DNA from: Bacteroidales bacterium
Lineage (GTDB): Bacteria; Bacteroidota; Bacteroidia; Bacteroidales; P3
Length of the DNA: 23,382 bases
Reading direction: 5' to 3'
Assembly: GCA_016281475.1 (NCBI GenBank)
Contig: JAEEIS010000006.1
Location: 1-23,382, forward strand
The notes below the pieces were generated by a model. It made no database searches, was not told where the DNA came from, and saw only the letters and a program-made list of their open reading frames with translations. Shown in pieces: positions 7,693 to 15,972 of this stretch. Position 1 is the stretch's first letter, and the number at the start of each line of letters is the position of its first letter. A program made the position numbers and the translations under genes.

Positions 7693-7799
7693 TATATTTG
7701 CACAGAGGTTGGTCGGAGTGAGTTCGCTGCTAGTTCGCTGTGAGTCCACAGCTTATACAACTTTCTAGCAGTCTGCTAATCGGTTGGTTGCCTGAACCT
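7693..7799 (+). other. Promoter-like box followed by a potential structured RNA
   Basis: TATATTTG (7693-7700) fits the -7 consensus on the plus strand, but no plus-strand gene follows. The downstream 93 nt can fold as nested stems: AGGTT/AACCT (7706-7710 with 7795-7799), CTGCTAG/CTAGCAG (7727-7733 with 7765-7771) and GCTGTG-AGTC-CACAGC (7737-7752). A 9-nt direct repeat AGTTCGCTG occurs at 7721 and 7732. There is no U-tract at the 3' end, and it touches the end of the converging nucleotidyltransferase gene. It could be a small RNA, or the orphaned promoter and leader of a lost gene. The rest of the 7446-7797 gap is AT-rich, with a promoter box and a dispersed repeat reported separately. Confidence 0.3.
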
Positions 7800-8562
7800 A
7801 CCATGCAAACACCATATCGTACAAAATATCATCTAGCACACCAGTAGAGTATTCTTTCTGTTCCGGGTGCATTGTGCCGATTTTCTCGTTATAGTAATCG
7901 GCAAGGCTGCGGGTGTAGACCATCAACTCCTTGTCCACCACCTTTATATCATGCTCCTCGCCGTCTTTCTTCAATCGGATTAGTGCCTCAATTCTTGCCC
8001 TCATAGCCGAGTCCTCCACGGTGGCATCCATCAACTTCCTGAACGCTATTGGCGGCAATGTCCTATTGGCATCTATCCATTTGCACGCCAACACCCCGCG
8101 GAGGTAGTATAAGAACCGCTTCATGTTGCAACTCTCCTTTTGCAGATAACGCTCGTCGTGCCTGACATACATGCGGTTGTAGTGATACATCGACGCGATG
8201 GGGTTGTAGAGCTCTGCCGCCGCACTTCGTATGCGCCCCACGAAATCTTCATCGGCACGGTACACTATCGGCGAGTGAATCCATTCCAACAGCGAAGGAT
8301 TGCACCGCCGGAGCAACGCCAAAGACTTCCGCAGTTCCCACCCCACCAGGTCGATGTCGCCGTCCATCACCTCAATCACGTCGCGCTGCGGCTCCACCAT
8401 GAAGTACCACCGCGGCCTATGGACATAAACAAGGCGCACATCCCAGTCGCTATTCTTCGACTCGAAGCCCCACGCCCTACTGCCCGACTCCACAGCCAGC
8501 AGCACCCTAACGTCGTGCTCCCGCTCAATGCCCTGTATTTGTTCTAAAATCAGCTTTTCCAT
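7798..8562 (-). CDS. RlaP-like nucleotidyltransferase (DNA polymerase beta superfamily)
   Basis: The 254-residue protein belongs to the stand-alone nucleotidyltransferase group that includes RlaP, linked to RNA repair. The catalytic signature is GSRAWGFESKNSDWDVR: Gly27-Ser28 bind the phosphates, and Asp39 and Asp41 are metal ligands. A third acidic ligand is likely Asp69 or Asp71 in DGDIDL. The C-terminal half is helical, as in the family. The length is normal. No RNA ligase or other repair partner is adjacent, so the substrate remains open. A minus-strand TACCTTTG box lies about 105 nt upstream of the ATG. The 8563-8869 gap otherwise contains only T/C-rich sequence with repeated TACCG words, and no gene that I can support. 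Confidence 0.82.
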   Translation of the reverse strand: MEKLILEQIQGIEREHDVRVLLAVESGSRAWGFESKNSDWDVRLVYVHRPRWYFMVEPQRDVIEVMDGDIDLVGWELRKSLALLRRCNPSLLEWIHSPIVYRADEDFVGRIRSAAAELYNPIASMYHYNRMYVRHDERYLQKESCNMKRFLYYLRGVLACKWIDANRTLPPIAFRKLMDATVEDSAMRARIEALIRLKKDGEEHDIKVVDKELMVYTRSLADYYNEKIGTMHPEQKEYSTGVLDDILYDMVFAW

Positions 8563-8666
8563 TTTCCTTTTTTATCGGACAAGAGAACCCTCGCCAAAAA
8601 TATTCTCATTTATATATCAGCTTATTACACGCCTCTCCCCTCCATCCATATTGCAGGCGGCAAATG

Positions 8667-8674
8667 CAAAGGTA
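8667..8674 (-). promoter_or_regulatory. -7 promoter box for the nucleotidyltransferase gene
   Basis: The minus strand reads TACCTTTG, an exact TAnnTTTG match, about 105 nt before the ATG at 8562. No good -33 TTTG is visible at 19-21 nt upstream. Confidence 0.45.
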
Positions 8675-8869
8675 CGACTATCTTTTCTGTCTCGTACCGT
8701 TTCCTACGGCTCCCTACCGATTTTTACCTATTCTTACCGATAAGCCTACATTTTATCGCTATAAGAGCAATGAAGGAGGTAACAAGAAACGGTTGAAAAT
8801 AGGCGATTGCTGGGAGGCAGGTGGGTGAAAGGCGAAATAGAATCCAGAAGAGACTGATTGAAGAGGTCT

Positions 8870-9271
8870 CTACTTGTAGAGGTAGCGCGACACGCAGTCG
8901 TCGGGGTTGATGGGGTTGAAGTCTTGCGTAGCCATACCGGTGAAGCTGACGGTGATGTTAGTGGGGGTCTTCTCGTCAAGTTCGTAGGCATCAGCGGTAT
9001 ACCACACCGTTACGCGGTTGCCGACCTGAGCTTCGACACCGATGACCACTTGGTTGGCGAGGTCGGAGGAAGTCATGGGGTAGATGGTGTTGGGCACGAT
9101 AAGCTTGATTTCGCGCTTAGCCACCAACTGGGTGCCGTCGTACTCAAAGACTGTGACATTGGCATAGTCGGTATAGTTGTCAATGTAGGTGATAGTGTAC
9201 TCCTTCTCCTTGAAGCAGGAGGTGAGGCTGAGGCAGCAGAATGCCAAGAGGGTGAAAAGGAACTTCTTCAT
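8870..9271 (-). CDS. Small lipoprotein of unknown function
   Basis: The 133-residue product has a classic lipoprotein signal: MKKFLFTLLAFCCLSLTSC, with lipobox LTSC and Cys19 as the lipidated residue. The mature part (about 115 residues) has alternating beta-strand-like segments and no motif I recognise. It is the last gene in the minus-strand run that includes apt, 42 nt downstream. The leader before the ATG is nearly pure A/T and resembles the leader of prfB. A 6-bp inverted repeat (AGAGAC/GTCTCT, 8849-8871) overlaps the stop codon and may help termination. Confidence 0.8.
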   Translation of the reverse strand: MKKFLFTLLAFCCLSLTSCFKEKEYTITYIDNYTDYANVTVFEYDGTQLVAKREIKLIVPNTIYPMTSSDLANQVVIGVEAQVGNRVTVWYTADAYELDEKTPTNITVSFTGMATQDFNPINPDDCVSRYLYK

Positions 9272-9313
9272 AGATTAAGAATTAAAAATTTAAAATTAAT
9301 AACAGACTAATAA

Positions 9314-9892
9314 TCAATCTCCTTCGATTTTGAGGAAGGAGTGGACGGGGGCGATGGAGTTGACGAGCTGGTGGTCGTAGAGGTCGGGGAATTCGACGAT
9401 GAAGAGGAATTCCTTGACGCGGACCTTGTACTCGCGGCCGTCGATGCGCACCACCTCGCGGTTGAGGGATTCGGCGATGCCGCAGGCGGTGCCGCCAGTG
9501 GCCAGGATGTCGTCGAAGAAAGTGAGATAGACAGTGTCGCCCTCGGGTTGGCAGGCGGCGATGTCGGAGAGGCGGTAGTAGACATGGTCGGCACCGTATT
9601 CCTTCATTATCTCCACATCGTGCAGGTCGCCTTCGGCGTAGGGGAGCTTGCCCTTCTTGCGGATGGGGACAAGGTTGCGCACCGTCTGCGAGACGGCGAG
9701 CAGCGGCGCAGCGAAGAGGAATCCACGTGCCTCGACGGTGGTGATGTTGGGGCAGTGGGTGTGCGCGTCCAAGTCGGCGACGAGCTGGTTGAAGGCCTCC
9801 TTGTTGGTGAGGAAGGGGAGTATGTCGATAAAGTCGATACCCGGCTTGGGGAAGTCGGGATAGTGGTTGATGATGTCGGAGTAATTTTTCAT
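9314..9892 (-). CDS. apt: Adenine phosphoribosyltransferase
   Basis: The enzyme converts adenine and PRPP to AMP plus pyrophosphate in purine salvage, in the cytoplasm. The 192-residue protein begins with the family pattern DFPKPGIDFIDILPFL (13-28), followed by VEARGFLFAAPL (53-64), the flexible-loop region RKKGKLPYA (78-86) and the PRPP-binding loop FFDDILATGGTA (125-136), with Asp127-Asp128 as the ribose-binding acids. It is about 10-20 residues longer than many homologues, mostly in the C-terminal part. It lies 46 nt after the AtoE-family gene and 42 nt before the lipoprotein gene on the same strand, so it is probably part of one transcript. Confidence 0.93.
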   Translation of the reverse strand: MKNYSDIINHYPDFPKPGIDFIDILPFLTNKEAFNQLVADLDAHTHCPNITTVEARGFLFAAPLLAVSQTVRNLVPIRKKGKLPYAEGDLHDVEIMKEYGADHVYYRLSDIAACQPEGDTVYLTFFDDILATGGTACGIAESLNREVVRIDGREYKVRVKEFLFIVEFPDLYDHQLVNSIAPVHSFLKIEGD

Positions 9893-9938
9893 GGAGGGGG
9901 ATTTAATGGGATTAATGGGGTATTATCATTTTTCAATT

Positions 9939-11282
9939 TCATAGAGCCCAGATGAGGAGGCCGGAGCAGATGATGATGCCGGTGACGAGGAGGTCGATGA
10001 GGCAGAAGCCCATGATGTCCTTGGCATCGAGTTTGGCAATAGCAAGGGCAGGAATGGCCCAGAAAGGTTGGATGAGGTTAGTCCAGGCGTCGCCCCAGGC
10101 AATGGCGGTGCCGGTGAGGCCAGGGTCGACACCGAGATTGGCACCGGCGGCGAACATGATGGGTGCCTGAATAGCCCAATGTCCGCCACCCGAGGGGACA
10201 AACATATTGAGCACCGCAGCACAGAGGAAGGTGAGCAGCGGATAGGTGGTGGGGGTGGAGATGCTGATGCAGGTGTTGCTGATGACGGTGCCGAAGCAGA
10301 TGCCGCTGGCTCCCACACCGGTGATGATGCCCATGATGCCGGCATAGAAGGGGAACTGGAGGATGATGCCTGCCGCGCCGTTGGCAGCAGCCGTGAAGGC
10401 ACGGACGTATGCTAGCGGGGTGCCGTGCAGCAGCACGCCGAGGAAGAGGAAAAGCATGATGACGCTGCCAAGGTCGAACGAGCCACCACGGAAACCAAGG
10501 TGTATAATCAGATAGGCAAAGCCTATCAACGCCACAATCCACGACAGCAGGCGCGACTGCTCCATGCGCTGAGCTGGAGTGTCGCCAGTGACATTTATTG
10601 TACTTGTCGGCGTGTCGTCGGTGAGGAGGGCGGGGTCGACGGTGACGATGTCGCGCTTGGGGTGCATGAGCGAATTGGTGAGCACGATTGCCACGATGAC
10701 GACTGCCACGATGGCGAGATTGTAGGGGTTGAGGATGGTCTGCGACACGGGCACCGGCTCGGTGAGGATGCCGTTGGTGGCTTTAGTAAGAGCCTCGCCG
10801 GGGGTGGCCATGGTGAGGGGAATGGAGCCTGAAAGGCCTGCATGCCAGACCACAAAGCCGCTGTAGGCAGAGGCTATGAGCAGACGGTAGTCAATGCCCG
10901 ATAGCTTGCGGGCTATTTCCTTGGCGAAGATGACACCCACGATAAGGCCGAAGCCCCAATTGAGCCAGCAGGCCAGGGCAGAGACCGCCGTGACCAAGGC
11001 GATGGCGGCGGCAGGTGTCTTAGGCACTGAAGCCAACGCACTGATGCCTTTCTTGACAGCAGGAGCCGAGGCAAGGGTGGAGCCACAGACCAGCACTAAC
11101 GCCATCTGCATGGCAAAGGCGAGGAGGTTCCACACTCCCCCACCCCAATGCTCAATGACTTCGACGGGGGTCTGGTGGCAGATGGGCATGGCAAGGCATG
11201 CCGCCACCAACGTAAGGATGATGGCGAAGATGAAAGGCTCGGGCAGCCAACGCTGCACTAGTTTGACACAGAACTTAATCAA
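9939..11282 (-). CDS. Short-chain fatty acid transporter, AtoE family
   Basis: The 447-residue inner-membrane protein has about 10-12 hydrophobic helices and matches the AtoE/SCFA-transporter family, whose E. coli member is linked to uptake of acetoacetate and short-chain fatty acids. Recognisable segments are the N-terminal RWLPEPFIFAIILTL, the CWLNWGFGLIVG stretch in the first half, the HAGLSGSIPL segment, and near the C-terminus PSGGGHWAIQAP and WGDAWTNLIQPFWA. The length is normal. It starts 27 nt after the alkaline phosphatase gene. In a fermenting gut bacterium the cargo could be butyrate-like acids or another organic acid; the direction of transport cannot be inferred. Confidence 0.88.
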   Translation of the reverse strand: MIKFCVKLVQRWLPEPFIFAIILTLVAACLAMPICHQTPVEVIEHWGGGVWNLLAFAMQMALVLVCGSTLASAPAVKKGISALASVPKTPAAAIALVTAVSALACWLNWGFGLIVGVIFAKEIARKLSGIDYRLLIASAYSGFVVWHAGLSGSIPLTMATPGEALTKATNGILTEPVPVSQTILNPYNLAIVAVVIVAIVLTNSLMHPKRDIVTVDPALLTDDTPTSTINVTGDTPAQRMEQSRLLSWIVALIGFAYLIIHLGFRGGSFDLGSVIMLFLFLGVLLHGTPLAYVRAFTAAANGAAGIILQFPFYAGIMGIITGVGASGICFGTVISNTCISISTPTTYPLLTFLCAAVLNMFVPSGGGHWAIQAPIMFAAGANLGVDPGLTGTAIAWGDAWTNLIQPFWAIPALAIAKLDAKDIMGFCLIDLLVTGIIICSGLLIWAL

Positions 11283-11309
11283 TTGGAAGTTGAAAATTGA
11301 AAAATGAAA

Positions 11310-12401
11310 CTATTTCAGCAGGTTGAGGATTTTGTTGTAGAAGTCGGTGTTCTGCTGGATGACGGAGAACTGCTCGGCACCAGGGCCGTAGGCAAAGACG
11401 GGAACCATGACACCGGTGTGGCTGCCCGTGCTCCAAGAGGGACGGCTAGTACCCGCGGCGATGTCGCCACTCTTGAGGGTGAGGCCGCCGGTCTCGTGGT
11501 CGGCAGTGACGATGACGAGGGTGTTGCCGTCGCGCTCGGCGAAGTCGAGCACGGCATGGAGCATATCCTCGAAGTCGGCCATCTCGGCAGCGAGGTAGGC
11601 ACTGTCGTTGTTGTGGCAGGCCCAGTCAATCTGCGAGCCCTCGACCATGAGGGTGAAGCCGTTGTCATAGAAACTGAGCGTCTCGATGGCCTTGAGGGTG
11701 CCGAGGGTGAGCATACGTCCGCGCTTGGTGGCATCGGGGGCATCTTTGCCCGAGAGGAGGGCACAAATCTTGTGACCCTTGATGCGCATCATGTCGAGGG
11801 TAGTGTAGGCCATCTCATAACCACGAGCCATGAGGGTGTCGATAGGAGACTTGCCGTCCTTGCGGTTGGGCGTTTGGAAACTCCATGCGTCGTTGCCAAT
11901 CATCACCTCAAATGGACAAAGAGCCATCTGCATACTGATGGAGTCGAAAAGCTTGCGGTAGGTGACATGGGCGTAGGTGGAGGCAGGGGTGGCATCGAGT
12001 ACGCTGCTGGTGACGACAAAGCCGGCAGCCTTGCCGTAACGCTCCTTGGCGGTGATGAGGAAGGAGGGATAGTTCGTGCCATCGGGTCCTTTGGCTATGT
12101 GGTAGTTGTCGACCTTGTGACCTGTCATGAGCGCAGAGCCGCCAGCACCTGAATCGGTGGTATACTTGTTGTTGGAATAGGTGCGCGAGAAGCCGACGTA
12201 GGGGAAGCGCAGGAAGGCACTATTGTCGCCACGCTGGGCGACGATGGAAGTGTAGACCTGAGCGGTGCCCATGCCGTCGCCGACGATGAAGATGACATTG
12301 CGCGGACGTTTGGGTTCGGGTTGCTGTTGGACGTTTTTGTTGCGTTGCCCCATAGCCAGCAGGGGAATGAGGGCAATAAAGAGGACGAGTATTTTCTTCA
12401 T
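11310..12401 (-). CDS. Exported alkaline phosphatase (PhoA superfamily)
   Basis: This phosphomonoesterase releases phosphate outside the cytoplasm. The 363-residue protein has a Sec signal peptide (MKKILVLFIALIPLLAMGQ). All main active-site residues can be aligned with E. coli PhoA: Asp42 (GDGMG), nucleophile Ser84 (TTDSGAGGSALMTG), Asp136 and Thr138 (LDATPAS), Glu254, Asp259 and His263 (VEGSQIDWACHNND), Asp301-His302 (TADHETGG) and His328 (SHTG). It is about 100 residues shorter than E. coli PhoA, with the loss in surface insertions. It lies 88 nt downstream of upp and 27 nt upstream of the AtoE-family gene, so phosphate or nucleoside recovery from nucleotides is a reasonable inferred role. 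Confidence 0.93.
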   Translation of the reverse strand: MKKILVLFIALIPLLAMGQRNKNVQQQPEPKRPRNVIFIVGDGMGTAQVYTSIVAQRGDNSAFLRFPYVGFSRTYSNNKYTTDSGAGGSALMTGHKVDNYHIAKGPDGTNYPSFLITAKERYGKAAGFVVTSSVLDATPASTYAHVTYRKLFDSISMQMALCPFEVMIGNDAWSFQTPNRKDGKSPIDTLMARGYEMAYTTLDMMRIKGHKICALLSGKDAPDATKRGRMLTLGTLKAIETLSFYDNGFTLMVEGSQIDWACHNNDSAYLAAEMADFEDMLHAVLDFAERDGNTLVIVTADHETGGLTLKSGDIAAGTSRPSWSTGSHTGVMVPVFAYGPGAEQFSVIQQNTDFYNKILNLLK

Positions 12402-12452
12402 GAACGGATTATTGTTAATTTGTTTTCTAGTTTGTCGTCATTGTGATAAGTT

Positions 12453-12472
12453 TGTGGGCCCTTGTGGCCACA
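12453..12472 (-). terminator. GC-rich hairpin between upp and alkaline phosphatase
   Basis: TGTGGGCC (12453-12460) and GGCCACA (12466-12472) pair with one bulged G around a 5-nt loop, just after the upp stop codon on the minus strand. No T-run follows, so it could equally be an RNA processing or stability element. Confidence 0.3.
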
Positions 12473-12489
12473 GGAACGAGGCGAAAAGC

Positions 12490-13113
12490 TTATTCGGTGC
12501 CGAAGATACGGTCGCCGGCATCGCCCAAGCCGGGCATGATGTAGCAGTCTTGGTTCAGTCCATCGTCGAGTGCGGCAGTGTATATGTCGACATCAGGGTG
12601 CTCTAACTGGACGCGCTTCACCCCTTCGGGAGCCGACACGAGACACATCATGCGGATATTGCTGTAACCGTCATCCTTGAGCCGACGGATGGCATCACAC
12701 GCGCTGCCGCCCGTCGCCAGCATGGGGTCGGTGAGGATGACCAGACGGTCTTTACCTTCGGGCATCTTGTAGTAGTAGAAGACAGGCTCGTGCGTATTCT
12801 CGTCGCGATACATGCCGATATGGCCCACCTTGGCAGCGGGGATGAGCGTCAGCAACCCTTCCACCATGCCCAGACCGGCACGGAGGATGGGGACAACCAC
12901 CACCTTCTTGCCCGCCAACTCGTGCGCAACCATGGTCTGCATCGGAGTCTCGATTTCGACATTCTTCAAGGGGAAGTCGCGAGAGATTTCGTAGCCCATG
13001 AGCATACCAATTTCTTTCAGCAACTCGCGAAACTCGCGGGTGCCAGTCTCCTTCTTACGCATGATGGTCAGCTTGTGCTGCACCATGGGATGACTGATGA
13101 TGTGTAAAGCCAT
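12490..13113 (-). CDS. upp: Uracil phosphoribosyltransferase
   Basis: The enzyme forms UMP from uracil and PRPP in pyrimidine salvage. The 207-residue length is standard. Diagnostic parts are [12 protein letters not shown] (75-86), [13 protein letters not shown] (102-114), the PRPP loop [12 protein letters not shown] (127-138) and the C-terminal uracil-binding segment [15 protein letters not shown] near-perfect Bacteroidota promoter lies 63-94 nt upstream. It appears to be the first gene of the minus-strand run upp - alkaline phosphatase - AtoE-family transporter - apt - lipoprotein. Confidence 0.96.
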   Translation of the reverse strand: MALHIISHPMVQHKLTIMRKKETGTREFRELLKEIGMLMGYEISRDFPLKNVEIETPMQTMVAHELAGKKVVVVPILRAGLGMVEGLLTLIPAAKVGHIGMYRDENTHEPVFYYYKMPEGKDRLVILTDPMLATGGSACDAIRRLKDDGYSNIRMMCLVSAPEGVKRVQLEHPDVDIYTAALDDGLNQDCYIMPGLGDAGDRIFGTE

Positions 13114-13175
13114 AATATTGGATTTTAATCTATTGCAACGAACTTACTATTATATTATCCATAAAAAGGACATTG

Positions 13176-13207
13176 CAAAATTACATCAAATCCCGCTCAT
13201 ATCCAAA
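13176..13207 (-). promoter_or_regulatory. Bacteroidota promoter of upp
   Basis: On the minus strand TTTG (13207-13204), a 20-nt spacer and TAATTTTG (13183-13176) match TTTG-N19/20-TAnnTTTG exactly. The ATG of upp is 63 nt downstream of the -7 box. This is the best promoter match in the window. Confidence 0.75.
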
Positions 13208-13223
13208 TTTTTAACATTTGAGT

Positions 13224-13242
13224 TTTCAACAGCGTGTTGAAA
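13224..13242 (-). terminator. Hairpin after the NAGLU gene
   Basis: TTTCAACA-GCG-TGTTGAAA is a perfect 8-bp stem with a 3-nt loop, 3 nt past the NAGLU stop codon and upstream of the upp promoter. It probably separates the two transcription units. There is no strong U-tract on either strand, so the call as terminator is tentative. Confidence 0.45.
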
Positions 13243-13245
13243 TAA

Positions 13246-15972
13246 TCACCAATCCACCGCTATCAACTTTAGCAATTGCGACTCAAAGAGGTCGCGACTG
13301 ATGATTCGGTAGTGAGGTGCGTATGCCTGGTTGAACCGCTGGCTGTGGTGCACCATTGTCTCGCCTCGGTCGAGCATGGCACGCAGGTTGGCAGCATCCG
13401 CCTCGAAATTGAGCGGACGCGGAGTGAGGGTGTCAAGTATTACCGTGAGGCGGTCCCATTGTCCTCGCCAATCGTAGAGCGGCATTTTCTTTTTGACATC
13501 GGCACTCTGCATCAGGAGCCGCACAAAGAGGTCTAACGGAACCCGGCCGTCCTTTATCACACGCAGATTGACACGGACATAGTTGCCCTCAACGCCGGTG
13601 TATTCGAAATCAGGAAAACGTGGGTCGGCCGTATTCACCTGCTCAAGCTCGTTGATGATGTATTGCGCACAAGAGGCCGAGTCCTTGATGATATGTCCAG
13701 GGCCATAAACATCTTGAAAACAGGTCTTGTAGACATCCTGCAACTGCGCGTCGGGGTAGAGACGCATGTATTCGCCAAGCACCTCGGCGGCGCGATTGGG
13801 AACACGATAGCGGCCTTGGTCTATTTTGCGGAGAATCATTTGGGCGATATCACCATGGAATGGCAGTGTGAGTTTGTGGTCAACCCACGAGCAGCCGTTC
13901 CAATCGTTTTCAAATTGGGTAAGGTGTGCCTTGAACGCCTCCTCGTCGAACCTCTTGCCTGCACCTTTCGTATAATCATCTATCACAGCATTGAAAAACA
14001 TCTCCCACCGCTGGTGGTAATAATGCATCAGAAGGCCGCCCCACATGCGGTTGGCATAGTCATTCAACACGGGTCCGCCCCAGATGGTGAGCAACGTGCG
14101 AGCCTGTGTTTCGTAGTACCGTTGCTCTGCCTCAGTCTTTCCCCAGATGCGAGCCTCCTGCGTCCATGTCCAAAAAGAGAGCGGTTCCACCGTCATTAGC
14201 AAACGGTCGGCATCCTGTATCATGTCTAATGCAATGTCCCTATCGCGCAGCATCCGCTCCATGTCACCGCACTGATAGGCATAGGTGAAATCGTCGCGCA
14301 CCTCCATGAAGTGGTTGCCCAACCACTGGGAGAGGAGGTTTGCAATGTCGTATTGATAGCTGGCACGACACGACGGATGCTTTAGCAGCAGACGTATTGC
14401 CTGCAACAGATGGTCGTTATTGTAGGAGTAGTAGGGCTTGGTGTAGTAAGTACCATGTCCTTTCAGCGAAGGACGCGCCACCACCTGTGTGCCAAGGCCA
14501 TAGAACGACCAGTCCTTGTAGACCGAATCTACCAGCAGCTGCCATGCTGCAAGACAATAAGGGTCCGCCTTGCCGTAGCGGAGGTCTGCCCAGCGTCGAG
14601 TGAAATCCCCTACCCTTTTAGACGATGGTGCCAGATTCCACGGGTGTTCCAAGAGGAATTCAAATATCTGAGGGCTGTTGTCGAAGCTCTCCAATGTGGA
14701 GCCAATGCCCATCATATTTCCTTTTTGGTCCTGCTGGGCATTGGAGAGCTCGCAGTCCAACTCATGCAGATTGCCGACCAACATTGTGTTGCCACCAAAG
14801 TTACCCAGGTAACACCAGATGTAGGGCTGACCGTAGAAGCCGTCGGTCTCGCGCCACACCTCTGTCTTCTCGCAGAAATAGTCGAGCAACACCATCTTGC
14901 CCTGTGGCACGGCGGTGAGGTAGGCTCGCAGCCGCTCGGGTGTCCACTGACGGCGTTTGTAGTAAAATACCCAACTCATCTGCAGCCACTGTGCCTCGGG
15001 GTCGACCTGCTGCAAAGAAGAGTAGATGTTACGGCTCACGGAAGCAAGATAGTCGGGCTCCCAGCTAGGCGGGTCCATCTCGTTGAATGGGTCCACGCCG
15101 TAGATATGGTCGGTGCCGTAGAGGGCGGTCTGCTTGGCCAGGTATTTTTGCTGGATGACAGCAAAAAGGCTGTCGGTGGAGTTCATGAAATAAGTGGGTT
15201 CAAAGCCGCACCAGCTGCTCAACTGCTTGATGTCGGCTTGAGGATTGCACTCGGCAATCTGGCGTGGCACATGCCCTGCAAAGGCAGGCAGCACGGGAGT
15301 CATGTTCAACTCGCGCTCACGCGCCAATATTTTCTTCTGCAGTTCCTTCTGCCCGTCAATCCAGTCTTGCGGCAACGGTCCGCCAAAGCCATCGAGATTT
15401 GCCATGCGATGCCAAGGGAGATGTGCAGGACCGCTGAAATAGGCTCGTATCTCATCATCGGTCATGCCCATCTCGCGCCACACCTCCTGCCATACGGCCT
15501 CCTGCCCAGTGAGTGCCAACGGCATGTTCACTCCGTTCAGTGCCATCCAGTCGATGAAGCGTTCCCACTGCCACCACTGCCACCACACCATAGTATAGCC
15601 GTAAGTGCAGTAGTTGAGAAAGAAACGGGTGGACACCTCGCATTTGCGCACAATCGGCTCGCCGACACGAGGCAGCCTCTTAGGCAGCTCCACAGGCTGG
15701 CTGGCATACCACGACACATGCGTCATGGCGTACTCCTTGAGGTAATAGTTCAGTCCCATGGCCATCGAGTTGTCGTTGTTGCCACCGATGCGCACCTTGT
15801 CGCCATGCTGCTCGAGAGTGAACAAGTCCTTGTCGGACGGACGCAGGACAAACTCAAATTGGTCTGCCCTGTTGCCCAAGATTCGTATAGCCAGCTGACG
15901 TGCAGCTTGCTGCGATTGAGCAGAGGAGACGGCAACGAGCACTATCATTGCCAAAACAATACCTTTTTTCAT
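13246..15972 (-). CDS. Alpha-N-acetylglucosaminidase (GH89, NAGLU-like)
   Basis: This exo-glycosidase removes terminal alpha-linked GlcNAc, found in heparan sulfate and gastric-type mucin glycans. The 908-residue protein has a Sec signal peptide (about 1-20), an N-terminal NAGLU domain (about 22-110), a TIM barrel (about 110-460) and a long helical C-terminal domain. The predicted acid/base is Glu298 in DPFNEMDPPS (human NTFNEMQPPS), and the nucleophile is Glu368 in DYFCEKTEVW. Other family landmarks are the aromatic stretch MVWWQWWQWERFIDWMALNGVNMPL and LPAFAGHVP; the first is cited as residues 128-152. The start codon overlaps the tatC stop by 4 nt, so translation is probably coupled. The signal is of the Sec type, with no twin arginine. 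Confidence 0.95.
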   Translation of the reverse strand: MKKGIVLAMIVLVAVSSAQSQQAARQLAIRILGNRADQFEFVLRPSDKDLFTLEQHGDKVRIGGNNDNSMAMGLNYYLKEYAMTHVSWYASQPVELPKRLPRVGEPIVRKCEVSTRFFLNYCTYGYTMVWWQWWQWERFIDWMALNGVNMPLALTGQEAVWQEVWREMGMTDDEIRAYFSGPAHLPWHRMANLDGFGGPLPQDWIDGQKELQKKILARERELNMTPVLPAFAGHVPRQIAECNPQADIKQLSSWCGFEPTYFMNSTDSLFAVIQQKYLAKQTALYGTDHIYGVDPFNEMDPPSWEPDYLASVSRNIYSSLQQVDPEAQWLQMSWVFYYKRRQWTPERLRAYLTAVPQGKMVLLDYFCEKTEVWRETDGFYGQPYIWCYLGNFGGNTMLVGNLHELDCELSNAQQDQKGNMMGIGSTLESFDNSPQIFEFLLEHPWNLAPSSKRVGDFTRRWADLRYGKADPYCLAAWQLLVDSVYKDWSFYGLGTQVVARPSLKGHGTYYTKPYYSYNNDHLLQAIRLLLKHPSCRASYQYDIANLLSQWLGNHFMEVRDDFTYAYQCGDMERMLRDRDIALDMIQDADRLLMTVEPLSFWTWTQEARIWGKTEAEQRYYETQARTLLTIWGGPVLNDYANRMWGGLLMHYYHQRWEMFFNAVIDDYTKGAGKRFDEEAFKAHLTQFENDWNGCSWVDHKLTLPFHGDIAQMILRKIDQGRYRVPNRAAEVLGEYMRLYPDAQLQDVYKTCFQDVYGPGHIIKDSASCAQYIINELEQVNTADPRFPDFEYTGVEGNYVRVNLRVIKDGRVPLDLFVRLLMQSADVKKKMPLYDWRGQWDRLTVILDTLTPRPLNFEADAANLRAMLDRGETMVHHSQRFNQAYAPHYRIISRDLFESQLLKLIAVDW

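Noticed and set aside
7700..7800. tRNA gene
   Set aside because: Stems are present but no cloverleaf: there is no T-loop GGTTCNA motif in place, no anticodon arm and no CCA end.
11304..12152. Plus-strand frame of 282 codons opposite alkaline phosphatase
   Set aside because: It is a shadow of a gene in which all phosphatase active-site residues are present; Gly/Val/Glu-rich composition is typical of antisense frames here.
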